Notes under the pieces: generated by a model | What the model was told of the DNA's origin: nothing | Databases searched by the model: none | What the model saw: the letters and a program-made list of their open reading frames with translations, nothing else | Shown: positions 8,275 through 14,894 of the stretch, piece after piece | Numbering within the stretch: position 1 is the first letter of the stretch | How the letters are laid out: every line of letters starts with the position of its first letter | Made by a program: the position numbers and the translations under genes | Source of the DNA: Candidatus Pacearchaeota archaeon | GTDB lineage: Archaea > Nanoarchaeota > Nanoarchaeia > Pacearchaeales > GW2011-AR1 | Assembly (NCBI GenBank): GCA_023228245.1 | Contig: JALOBN010000026.1 | Coordinates: forward strand, 1 to 37,446 | Length of the DNA: 37,446 bases | Direction of reading: 5' to 3'

Positions 8275-9015
8275 TTATGCGGCCTCACCGACATGTAGTG
8301 TGTACTTTACGGCAACCTTGCCAGATTCCTTCACGTACAGGTATACGTTGTGCATAGTGCTGTCAGGAGCCGTAAGTGTGGTGGAGTCCTCTCCCGTCAA
8401 AATCGTTTGCTCTGCGCCGGTAGCATCGACCAGCGTTATCGTGCCAGCCGTTGCGGTTGGAGTTACTACATAGGTTGCGGCGCCGCTGTTGAGGGTGACG
8501 TTATACTCATACTCATCATTAGCCGCAGCCGGTGTTATAGCCGCCGAGCCCACGTTATCAGTGACGGTCAGGAACGGCGTTGTGAGCCCTGTCGAGGCGT
8601 CGTCGGCCAGGTCGTCAAGGCTATCGACTTGGATTGTCAGCTTCACGCCGTAGGTGTCGCTGGTCTTGTCGCCGGTGAACTCGTAACTCTTGGCATAACC
8701 ATAGCCTGTTTGCTCCCACGAGCCATCAGGAGCCGCATAGATAAAGGCTCGGCGCGGCGTGGGTAACGTCTCGGCATCCGTAATAAAAGCTGAAATGCCT
8801 TCGTCGGAAAGGACAAGCGCGCCTTCCAATTCAAAGTGTTTCTTAATCTTCCTGTCGGTTGGTGTGGACTCGGGCAGTCCGTCTGACGCATCGTGGAACG
8901 TGTCCTCGGCGAATTGGTTCTCGACGGCAGCCGTCCCGATGACCTTCATGCGCCCAATAGGATGGCTATTCCATGTGAACGTTGCTCCAATAACTGCTGT
9001 TGGTTTAGTTACCAT
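8275..9015 (-). CDS. Major tail (tube) protein with C-terminal beta-sandwich domain
   Basis: This encodes 246 residues. The first ~150 residues read as a tail tube subunit: GATFTWNSHPIGRMKVIGT at the start, a HFELEGALVLSDEGISAFI region and AKSYEFTGDKTSDTYGVKLTI as a long hairpin. The C-terminal ~90 residues form a separate domain with EYEYNVTLNSGAATYVVTPT, then AGTITLVDATGAEQT, then VYLYVKESGKVAVKYTLHVG, which resembles the cadherin-like / Ig-like beta-sandwich domains (PF12733 type) displayed on phage surfaces. Such domains often bind carbohydrates weakly on cell surfaces. Its place just before the chaperones and tape measure supports the tube assignment. A ribosome site AGGAGG stands before the ATG. 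Confidence 0.8.
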   Translation of the reverse strand: MVTKPTAVIGATFTWNSHPIGRMKVIGTAAVENQFAEDTFHDASDGLPESTPTDRKIKKHFELEGALVLSDEGISAFITDAETLPTPRRAFIYAAPDGSWEQTGYGYAKSYEFTGDKTSDTYGVKLTIQVDSLDDLADDASTGLTTPFLTVTDNVGSAAITPAAANDEYEYNVTLNSGAATYVVTPTATAGTITLVDATGAEQTILTGEDSTTLTAPDSTMHNVYLYVKESGKVAVKYTLHVGEAA

Positions 9016-9030
9016 TTTTATATCCTCCTA

Positions 9031-9498
9031 TTAATATGTTTCCATTGCTGATAGTTCTATCGGTATTACAATTCCTTGTAAGTTCTGCCCAAGATCGGGG
9101 GACTTCCTGACCTGCCCCGCGTACTGATATTCGTAGGAGAACGATGTTGCTACTGCCGCTTCCATCAGTGTCGCTATCGCTTGCACATATCTGTCTAACC
9201 TCCTGAATCGCTCCTGTTCATCGGCACACGCGACGAACACGATTATATCTATTCGATACTTACAATCGAGATTTGATGTTTTCATGTTGCGAGTAGGGGT
9301 TAGTGGCTGCGCGTCCAGGGAGATGGACGGCCATTCGGGAAAAGCGGAAGGTGCATTGCCGAGGTACCACTTCTTGATATCCTCCAGCGTGATACTGTCC
9401 GCATGGTAAGCGTCAACAGCGTCCAGCGCGGCGGCAAGGTTTGCATTGAAATATGTGTACAGCGCATCGATTGCGCCTTCGAGTAATTCCAAAGCCAT
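9031..9498 (-). CDS. Tail terminator / neck protein candidate
   Basis: This encodes 155 residues from the ATG at 9498, chosen because an AGGGGG ribosome site lies about 8 bases upstream and because longer forms would overlap the preceding gene. The sequence begins MALELLEGAIDALYTYFNANL and has a central CKYRIDIIVFVACADEQERFRRLDRYVQAI, a strand-then-helix pattern like tail terminator proteins. These cap the tube and join it to the head. The order connector, virion morphogenesis protein, this gene, tube protein is the classic neck layout. No specific family motif is recognised, so the role is inferred from context. Confidence 0.6.
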   Translation of the reverse strand: MALELLEGAIDALYTYFNANLAAALDAVDAYHADSITLEDIKKWYLGNAPSAFPEWPSISLDAQPLTPTRNMKTSNLDCKYRIDIIVFVACADEQERFRRLDRYVQAIATLMEAAVATSFSYEYQYAGQVRKSPDLGQNLQGIVIPIELSAMETY

Positions 9499-9499
9499 G

Positions 9500-10054
9500 T
9501 CACATTCCCCCTTTATATAGGGCATATCCACTAGCATTCGTGAAGCCCGCGAGCTTGGCGCGTTCCACGAGGAAACGTTGGATGATCTTGACCCAGCGCG
9601 TCTTGTCATCCTCGGTCAAGTCGATTGGTCTGCGCTTTGGCATCTTGCTTGTGCCTGTTTGATGATACTTTGCATAGGGCAGGTCTGTTCCTAAAACCAT
9701 CTTCATCGGCTCGACTTCCCTAATATGGTAGGTATCACCGAACTGAGTCAGTGAATCGCGCAGGTTCCCCCAGCGGACAAGTATCGAAGCGCCCGGGAAG
9801 TGCGCTGCTTTCCAGTCCGCATATCCAACAATCTTCTTGCCGGTCGAGGGTGACGTCTTTGTATTACTGAGATTCGCCCATCCGCCCGAACCATACCCTC
9901 CCTCAGAGTCAAACTGCTTTCGCTCGATTTCTAGGAAGTCATTCGCTATCTCATTAAACGGCTGTGTGAGGTCTTGCACATCCTCGGCAAAGCGCGTAAA
10001 ACTGCGCAATACCTGCTGGTCGCCTTCGATCTTGACGCTGATATGGATGGGCAT
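9500..10054 (-). CDS. Phage virion morphogenesis protein (Mu gpG / tail completion type)
   Basis: This encodes 184 residues. It resembles the phage virion morphogenesis family (PF05069-like), involved in joining or completing head and tail. Telling parts are ERKQFDSEGGYGSGGWANLS near residue 45, a RWGNLRDSLT segment, then GTDLPYAKYHQTGTSKMPKR, the signature in which a potential YAxxHQxGT is followed by basic residues, and a C-terminal DLTEDDKTRWVKIIQRFL helix. The length is normal. It abuts the connector gene upstream (stop and start adjacent) and ends next to the start of the tail-terminator candidate. Confidence 0.78.
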   Translation of the reverse strand: MPIHISVKIEGDQQVLRSFTRFAEDVQDLTQPFNEIANDFLEIERKQFDSEGGYGSGGWANLSNTKTSPSTGKKIVGYADWKAAHFPGASILVRWGNLRDSLTQFGDTYHIREVEPMKMVLGTDLPYAKYHQTGTSKMPKRRPIDLTEDDKTRWVKIIQRFLVERAKLAGFTNASGYALYKGGM

Positions 10055-10516
10055 TTAGAAGTCCTTGTCATTCGCGCTGATTCTAAATATAGGCTCAGGG
10101 TAAGCATCTCCCTTGTTATCGCCATCGAGGTACGCGCCGCCGACACTCTCCCCCTCTGCATCCGCTGCCATCGATGCTGGTATAGCGCCACCGTCGATTA
10201 GTAGTTTCATCCATGCGTCGTATTTCGTCTGCAACATCTTCCAGTGGGGAGTGCTGCCAGCCTCGGATGTTTCGGGGAACATAGCAGCCTCAGCTAGAGC
10301 GCCAGCGCCGTAAGCATTCACGGTTTTCAAGAAGGTGACAAAGGTTGTCGGCGTGGTCACTGGTATGGTGTAGCCCTTCGCAGCCAGCACAGCGTCAATT
10401 TCCGACGCTATCCGGTCGATTAAGGCCGTGACCTGCGTGGTGGTCGGCGTGGTAGTTGTGCTGTACGTGCGCTTCGGGTTAAGCGCCTGTACGTCAGTTA
10501 TCGTGCAATAGGCCAT
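10055..10516 (-). CDS. Head-tail connector / adaptor protein candidate
   Basis: This encodes 153 residues beginning MAYCTITDVQALNPKR. It is largely helical, with TTQVTALIDRIASEIDAVLAAKGY and TFLKTVNAYGAGALAEAAMF. A first helix of the type IxxAsxxIDxxLxxKGY and a second helix over the Ala-rich segment are what gp6/gp15-type adaptors and DUF1320-like head completion proteins show. Position after the capsid cluster and before the virion morphogenesis gene supports a connector that docks on the portal ring. The family is named from pattern and context only. Confidence 0.65.
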   Translation of the reverse strand: MAYCTITDVQALNPKRTYSTTTTPTTTQVTALIDRIASEIDAVLAAKGYTIPVTTPTTFVTFLKTVNAYGAGALAEAAMFPETSEAGSTPHWKMLQTKYDAWMKLLIDGGAIPASMAADAEGESVGGAYLDGDNKGDAYPEPIFRISANDKDF

Positions 10517-10518
10517 GA

Positions 10519-10776
10519 TTACACCTTCTTTGCGCGGCGATGTGTCCGGCGCTTCTTTGATGCTTTCTTGATGGGTCCTTCCTGAAGAAGCGGATCGCTT
10601 TGTCTTGGAGGAACTGGTACATCGCTACCTTCAACAAAGACGGCTACCCCAGTCTTGATGTCCTTACCGTGCCGATGAAGGATGGTTGCCAGCTCTTCCA
10701 TGTTCTGCGCCCTGACGCTCTTGAGGTCGTCGTCTGCGATTGTAACCTTGCCCGTGATCGTGATTACTACGTCCAT
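10519..10776 (-). CDS. Small protein with basic C-terminal tail
   Basis: This encodes 85 residues with ATG start. The N-terminal half (DVVITITGKVTIADDDLKSV, then AQNMEELATILHRHGKDI) predicts a beta-strand/helix fold. The last ~20 residues are a Lys/Arg cluster (KKASKKRRTHRRAKKV) that could contact nucleic acid. It is not a family I recognise. It is the first gene after the strong terminator at 10792-10816, and it ends two bases before the connector start, so it belongs to the neck gene group. Confidence 0.6.
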   Translation of the reverse strand: MDVVITITGKVTIADDDLKSVRAQNMEELATILHRHGKDIKTGVAVFVEGSDVPVPPRQSDPLLQEGPIKKASKKRRTHRRAKKV

Positions 10777-10786
10777 AAACCCTCCA

Positions 10787-10816
10787 AATAAAAAGACCCT
10801 CGTTTTGAGGGTCTTT
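10787..10816 (-). terminator. Strong intrinsic terminator (leftward)
   Basis: An inverted repeat of 10 bp (10792-10801 and 10807-10816, AAAGACCCTC with GAGGGTCTTT) and a short GTTTT loop give, on the leftward transcript, a hairpin followed by UUUUUAUUU. It lies downstream of the capsid gene cluster and the 57-residue ORF. It should cut late transcription partway, keeping capsid protein in excess over neck proteins. Confidence 0.85.
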
Positions 10817-10854
10817 AGTTTGACCAGTGAAATTATTTAATTTTAGCTACGTGT

Positions 10855-11028
10855 CTATCTAAGTTTTTGCATCTCGGTCTCAGTCATCCTTTCGCCAGCC
10901 TTATTAAACCAAGCAGGTTTAATTTTGGTGATAGGATTATTTTTTCGCGCCTCCTCTAAGAGTCTTCGCCGATGCAATCTCGTGTAGATTTTGAGATAGA
11001 GATATTCAAATTCTTCTCTCGCTTTCAT
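10855..11028 (-). CDS. Small basic protein downstream of the capsid gene
   Basis: This encodes 57 residues from the ATG at 11028, picked because GGAGGGTGG precedes it by a few bases; a longer frame to 11109 lacks such a site. The sequence is highly charged and helical (MKAREEFEYLYLKIYTRLHR, then a C-terminal KPAWFNKAGERMTETEMQ). I do not recognise the family. It lies between the capsid gene hairpin and the strong terminator, in the late transcript, so a minor structural or assembly role is possible. Confidence 0.6.
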   Translation of the reverse strand: MKAREEFEYLYLKIYTRLHRRRLLEEARKNNPITKIKPAWFNKAGERMTETEMQKLR

Positions 11029-11076
11029 ATCCACCCTCCACTGCTTATTATATACCACTATTATCCTCTTGGAAAT

Positions 11077-11100
11077 AGGGCGAGAGTTACCCCTCGCCCT
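11077..11100 (-). terminator. Hairpin after the major capsid gene
   Basis: There is an 8-bp inverted repeat AGGGCGAG / CTCGCCCT (11077-11084 and 11093-11100) with an 8-base loop, 20 bases beyond the capsid stop codon. The downstream run is only AUUUCC, so it may be a weak terminator or an mRNA-stabilising stem. Confidence 0.5.
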
Positions 11101-11119
11101 ACGATTCAAGGTGATAAGG

Positions 11120-12043
11120 TTAGGCGCTATCGATCATGATAGCCGTGCGTGGATCGCCGAAGCCGTAGCCGAACCGTGCATCCGCGCCGTAGAGGAACTT
11201 CTTGCTGGAGAACGCGGCGGGAGAGGTCGGGAGGTCAAGGCTGGTGAACTCGGGTTTTTTCCTGTCGCCCATGATCAGCGGCTTGATAGCCTCTTTGGTG
11301 CACAGGACGAACCAGTCCTTCGCGCTGCCCGATGTGATATTGGGGTCTTGTATGATGTTCTCGACATAGGCTTTCTCAGGGCGCTCTGTCCCGGCGACTC
11401 CGGGGAGCCAGAGGGCGGTCGTTATCGGAATCATCATGTCAGGGGAGCAGACTATGGTGTCGGGAACCAGGCCCAGCGGATCGCCCCAGTCATCCTCGAA
11501 AGCTCCCATCGCGGTGACAGCCGCAGCAAGCGCGTCCCTGATGTGGGCTTCAGTGTCGTGGTAGGTGCCGGCGATGAGGTTATCGATGTTGGATGACTTG
11601 CCGATGGTGCGCGTGTTGGCGAACATGTAGCCGCCGTCGTAGGCTTTGTACGTCGTTGCCCCACCGTTGAGCAGGCCGAAGAATGTTTTGCGTAGCAGCT
11701 TGTAATAGGCGGTTGCCATCGCTGCGATACGGGCCGGGTACTGCCCCAGCTTGTCATCATCGATGTCGGTGCGCAGGAGTTCCAGGCCGTTCGCCCAATC
11801 CTTGATGTCGATGGTGTATTCATAGGGCGGCAGCTTGCTCATCTTGCGTTCGTCTTTCCACTCTTCCATCGGGGGAACGACGCCGAACCAGGACAGCACG
11901 ACCTTGTTTGCCTTATCCACCGGCAATACGGTCATGATCTTATTGAGTTCGGTTATTGTATTTGCTTTTTCTCCCAAAGCCTGGGTGAAGATGGCCAGGA
12001 AGTTGGTTTTGATTGCTTCAAGTACCTTCAGGTCTACAGACAT
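11120..12043 (-). CDS. Major capsid protein, Mu gpT-like (HK97 fold)
   Basis: This encodes 307 residues. It matches the Mu-like major head subunit gpT family (PF10124). Near the N-terminus is LKVLEAIKTNFLAIFTQALG, then VVLSWFGVVPPMEEWKDERK, corresponding to the family's WLG-x-P-x-MREW-x-x-R segment. Then comes YEYTIDIKDWANGLELLRTD, where the E-loop/N-arm changes into the P-domain, IDDDKLGQYPARI, and later YKAYDGGYMFANT. The C-terminal part has GLVPDTIVCSPDM and YGADARFGYGFGDPRTAIM. The length is normal for gpT. It lies after the decoration and scaffold genes as expected in Mu-like heads. Confidence 0.9.
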   Translation of the reverse strand: MSVDLKVLEAIKTNFLAIFTQALGEKANTITELNKIMTVLPVDKANKVVLSWFGVVPPMEEWKDERKMSKLPPYEYTIDIKDWANGLELLRTDIDDDKLGQYPARIAAMATAYYKLLRKTFFGLLNGGATTYKAYDGGYMFANTRTIGKSSNIDNLIAGTYHDTEAHIRDALAAAVTAMGAFEDDWGDPLGLVPDTIVCSPDMMIPITTALWLPGVAGTERPEKAYVENIIQDPNITSGSAKDWFVLCTKEAIKPLIMGDRKKPEFTSLDLPTSPAAFSSKKFLYGADARFGYGFGDPRTAIMIDSA

Positions 12044-12080
12044 TGTGTATTACCTCCGTTTCTTTCTTAATTACTATTGA

Positions 12081-13223
12081 TTAACTCGTGGCCGTCTGTG
12101 CTACCTCGTCAGGGATAGCGGTGTAGACGTTCGGGTTGGCATCCGTCTCTGACACACATGCGATGAGGTTGTGTGTGGCAGCCGCAGGGAATGCCCTCCC
12201 GCCGGTCAAGATATTGCAGTTCTGGAGTGTGATCTCGGCGTTGGCTATCTCACCGGTGACGGCAATACCGCCGATAAGACGGTAGTTATCGAATCGCACG
12301 CGGTCGTCTGCTGACTCAAGATCGATATTGACCGCACCCTCGATCAAAGCTTTCCTTGCTGCATTTGCATAGATGCGTATAGCGTTGGAAGATGCGCCGC
12401 TGCGCGTTACTTCGATAGAAGCGTCAGTTGCGGTTTCGGCTTCGATTTCTCCTTCGAGCAGGTAGATGTTGATCCGCTTGCCAACATTGGTATTGTTGAC
12501 CTTCAGCCCCTTCAGCCCGTCGGCATGTGACAGCGCGACACCGAGCGTCGCCGACCATGTGGCGGAAGCGGCAGCGGGGTCGATGCTGATTGCGAACGCG
12601 GTCACAGCCTCAACGGTTACGGTGCCAGGGACACGCGGCAACAGAGATATGCCGCTGTAATCTGACCACGTGACGTCCTCCTGGTAGGTGCCGGGGTCAA
12701 CGATCAAAGTGTCGTTGGCGACAGCAGCCGCCATAGCAGCTTGTATGGTGCCATACCGCGCCTTGCCGACGAGCTCGACGGGAAGCTCACCCTCAACCTC
12801 TCCTGCGGTCTTGCCTTCCTTCAGGGTGTTGACCCAGCCGGAAGTTGCCGAGACGTACTCATCGAGCACGCCGACCTCGACTTTATTGGTGACACCAGCG
12901 ATATCATCTATCGTGGCATCGTCAACCAGATACATCTTCGACCCGACCATCGGAAGGGTGATGCTGGTTGCGGGGAGCAGGAAGCGCCCCTGGTCTACCA
13001 GGACGCTTTTCCCGCCCGCAGCGTGTCCGGTGAGGGTGTTGTCGCACTCCTCCCACGCAACACCGACGAACTTGTATCCGGCAGTGTCGGCTCCTGGGCA
13101 AGCATAGCCCGATGTGTCAACACATACCAATGCGCCTTTGTAGATATGCACGTTATCCGCTACAGGGTAGGACTGCATAACTCCATCCTTGCGGGCAATT
13201 ACAGCATTTGCAGAAAGTGCCAT
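12081..13223 (-). CDS. Capsid decoration protein (DUF2190-like) with C-terminal beta-helix
   Basis: This encodes 380 residues. Residues ~1-130 look like a head decoration or DUF2190-type domain: MALSANAVIARKDGVMQSYP, HIYKGALVCVDTSGYACPG, KFVGVAWEECDN, then a LVDQGRFLLPAT strand. These bind the outside of the capsid shell. Residues ~150-350 have the short repeated strand pattern of pectate-lyase-type right-handed beta-helices, opened by YGTIQAAMAAAVANDTLIVDPGTYQEDV, a typical first-turn motif, and later AEITLQNCNILTGGRAF. A beta-helix attached to a decoration protein would stick out from the head, perhaps binding surface sugars. It lies between the scaffold and capsid genes. Confidence 0.7.
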   Translation of the reverse strand: MALSANAVIARKDGVMQSYPVADNVHIYKGALVCVDTSGYACPGADTAGYKFVGVAWEECDNTLTGHAAGGKSVLVDQGRFLLPATSITLPMVGSKMYLVDDATIDDIAGVTNKVEVGVLDEYVSATSGWVNTLKEGKTAGEVEGELPVELVGKARYGTIQAAMAAAVANDTLIVDPGTYQEDVTWSDYSGISLLPRVPGTVTVEAVTAFAISIDPAAASATWSATLGVALSHADGLKGLKVNNTNVGKRINIYLLEGEIEAETATDASIEVTRSGASSNAIRIYANAARKALIEGAVNIDLESADDRVRFDNYRLIGGIAVTGEIANAEITLQNCNILTGGRAFPAAATHNLIACVSETDANPNVYTAIPDEVAQTATS

Positions 13224-13247
13224 TGTAAGTACCTCCGTTTCGTTAAG

Positions 13248-13736
13248 TTATTTCTTGGACTTCGCGGCCTCTGCCGCCTTCGATGCCTTGAGTTTGGCAA
13301 GATCAACGCCTGTCTTGTGAGCGATATCGATCTCCTCTTCACTGAGTTGTATCTCGTTGGGATCGCCGCCCTCGGCGCCCTTCTCTCCGAGCTGAATAGC
13401 CTTCGGTGCAGCCACTATGAACGCGTCGAATCCAGCGGGATCGGTCAGCGCGTAGTTATCGGCCCATGCCTTTTGCGCCGGCACGATCTTGCCGTCCTTC
13501 ATCGCCTTCGACACGCGCCCGTCACGCTCCATCTCAGCGAGTTTCGTTGTCGCGGCCTTTTCTTTGGTGACGGCCTCGGACAACTTCGTCTCGGTCTCAG
13601 TGAGCTTCGTCTGTATAGACGCTTTCTCGGTAAGGGAAGTGAGTTCCGCGTCGGCCTTCTTTTTAAGGGCTGTTGCTGCCGCTAGGACGTCGCCCTTGTC
13701 ATCGAGGCCAAGCAGTGTTCTTAGTTGCTTTTCCAT
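13248..13736 (-). CDS. Nested scaffold protein (internal in-frame start of the protease gene)
   Basis: An in-frame ATG at 13736, inside the gpI-like gene, is preceded by GGAGGTCGAA, a near-perfect ribosome site with five-base spacing. The product would be 162 residues, starting MEKQLRTLLGLDDKGDVL. It is rich in Lys, Glu, Ala and Thr and strongly helical (coiled-coil stretch LTSLTEKASIQTKLTETETK), ending in a Lys-rich tail, as scaffolds do. The same arrangement is known for Mu I/Z and lambda C/Nu3. The start is inferred from the sequence only. Confidence 0.7.
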   Translation of the reverse strand: MEKQLRTLLGLDDKGDVLAAATALKKKADAELTSLTEKASIQTKLTETETKLSEAVTKEKAATTKLAEMERDGRVSKAMKDGKIVPAQKAWADNYALTDPAGFDAFIVAAPKAIQLGEKGAEGGDPNEIQLSEEEIDIAHKTGVDLAKLKASKAAEAAKSKK

Positions 13737-14765
13737 TTCGACCTCCGTTCCTTTTATGGTTTTATCATCGGCTACCGCTGTCGCTGGGTCCTCGGTTGCC
13801 TTATCCGTAGCGTTGGAAGTCGCTGGGGCCTCCACCGCCTTCGGTTGATACACTTGTTCAACTTTGATTGCCTTATCGATATTGAAATGAATGCCCGTAT
13901 CGTCCTGTGTGTACGGTATCTGCCAGAGTTCTCCGCCGCGTTCCACGATGAGATTATCGGCAAAAATGTCGCGCACGTACTCGGAAGGCGATGGCATTAC
14001 CGCTGTCTCTTTTCTCTGAAAGGCGGCATAATAAGCATCTCTGATCGCCTGTGCTTGTCTATCGAGCGAAGGCTCGTACAGCACGATAATGGATGCGTCG
14101 GCCTCTGCCGCGTACAGCGCCTGAATATCAGATGTGGACTTGCACGCGGGTATGTCCGCGCCGAGGATGGATACCGCACGTATTACCCACGGATATGTTT
14201 TTCCGCCACTAACATAGTTCTGTCGCAGCTCCGGGGATTTCTTCTTATATCCACCCGCGTTGATAATCTCTCCCAATTTGGCAGGAACCTGTTTGAAGTC
14301 GCACAGTATCTTATCCCCTACCTTGCGGATATTATGTACCCATCCGGCAGCGGGAAACCCATCAGCCTGCAGGAGCTTCTGCCCATCGTCATGGCCGAGC
14401 TTAATAGGCGGTTCATAGTTCGATGTCGCCGTTAATTCCGCCGCCGCTGTCACGAGGTCAGTGAGCATCGCCTCGGTGACTTTGATCGGCGCTGGGCTCG
14501 CGGGCCATGTGCCAACGCCGAGTATCTCCTGGTCGGGTATGTCGATAGTGGGCAGCTCGTTCATCTTCGGCGCCTTCTTAACCCACTTACCGTCCTTGTC
14601 CTGTTCCCACGAGGCTTTGATGGCGCCCCATGCCTGCTTGATGGCCGACTCCTCCGGCTCTTTCTTATCGAGCAGGTCGTTGATGACAGCCATCGCCTGC
14701 CGCTTTGCTTCGTCCGGCAGGTTGTTAAACGTCTCTGGTAACTCTGCTATGGTTTTGTATGGCAT
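13248..14765 (-). CDS. Mu gpI-like prohead protease-scaffold with N-terminal ChaB domain
   Basis: This encodes 505 residues. Residues ~1-65 match the ChaB domain (PF06150-type): MPYKTIAELPETFNNLPDEA, then ESAIKQAWGAIKASWEQDKDGKWVKK. Residues ~75-260 match the Mu-like I protein (PF10123): LGVGTWPASPAPIKVTEAML, PPIKLGHDDGQKLLQADGFPAAGWV, GGYKKKSPEL and VSILGADIPAC. This family cleaves head proteins during maturation. The catalytic residues are not certain from sequence alone. Residues ~345-505 are a helical scaffold with its own start at 13736. It sits between the portal and decoration genes, with a 38-residue ORF upstream. A ChaB domain in front of a head protease is unusual. The ribosome site AAGGGGTGAAAC precedes the ATG. 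Confidence 0.82.
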   Translation of the reverse strand: MPYKTIAELPETFNNLPDEAKRQAMAVINDLLDKKEPEESAIKQAWGAIKASWEQDKDGKWVKKAPKMNELPTIDIPDQEILGVGTWPASPAPIKVTEAMLTDLVTAAAELTATSNYEPPIKLGHDDGQKLLQADGFPAAGWVHNIRKVGDKILCDFKQVPAKLGEIINAGGYKKKSPELRQNYVSGGKTYPWVIRAVSILGADIPACKSTSDIQALYAAEADASIIVLYEPSLDRQAQAIRDAYYAAFQRKETAVMPSPSEYVRDIFADNLIVERGGELWQIPYTQDDTGIHFNIDKAIKVEQVYQPKAVEAPATSNATDKATEDPATAVADDKTIKGTEVEMEKQLRTLLGLDDKGDVLAAATALKKKADAELTSLTEKASIQTKLTETETKLSEAVTKEKAATTKLAEMERDGRVSKAMKDGKIVPAQKAWADNYALTDPAGFDAFIVAAPKAIQLGEKGAEGGDPNEIQLSEEEIDIAHKTGVDLAKLKASKAAEAAKSKK

Positions 14766-14768
14766 GTT

Positions 14769-14885
14769 TCACCCCTTAATTCTCAAGATGTGTTTTCTAA
14801 CCCAATCATAAAATGGAGGGGCATCAATCGACTGCCTTTCCTCAAGCGTCGCAGGCGGTGGGTCTTCTATTATCTTTTCTGGCAT
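14769..14885 (-). CDS. 38-residue ORF between portal and protease genes
   Basis: The ATG at 14885 follows a clear GTAGGAGGGCATC ribosome site, and the frame ends at TGA 14769-14771, just before the protease start. The protein begins MPEKIIEDPPPATLEERQ, has a central FYDWVR and ends in a basic ILRIKG. I do not recognise it. Tight spacing on both sides supports it as real. Confidence 0.6.
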   Translation of the reverse strand: MPEKIIEDPPPATLEERQSIDAPPFYDWVRKHILRIKG

Positions 14886-14894
14886 GATGCCCTC

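Noticed and set aside
12741..13685. Rightward open frame of 314 codons
   Set aside because: It lies over the decoration and protease genes, has a Leu/Arg/Cys-rich composition without any family character, and has no ribosome site. It is an antisense shadow of GC-rich coding DNA.
13725..14435. Rightward open frame of 236 codons
   Set aside because: Antisense to the ChaB/gpI gene, with odd composition and no recognisable motif.
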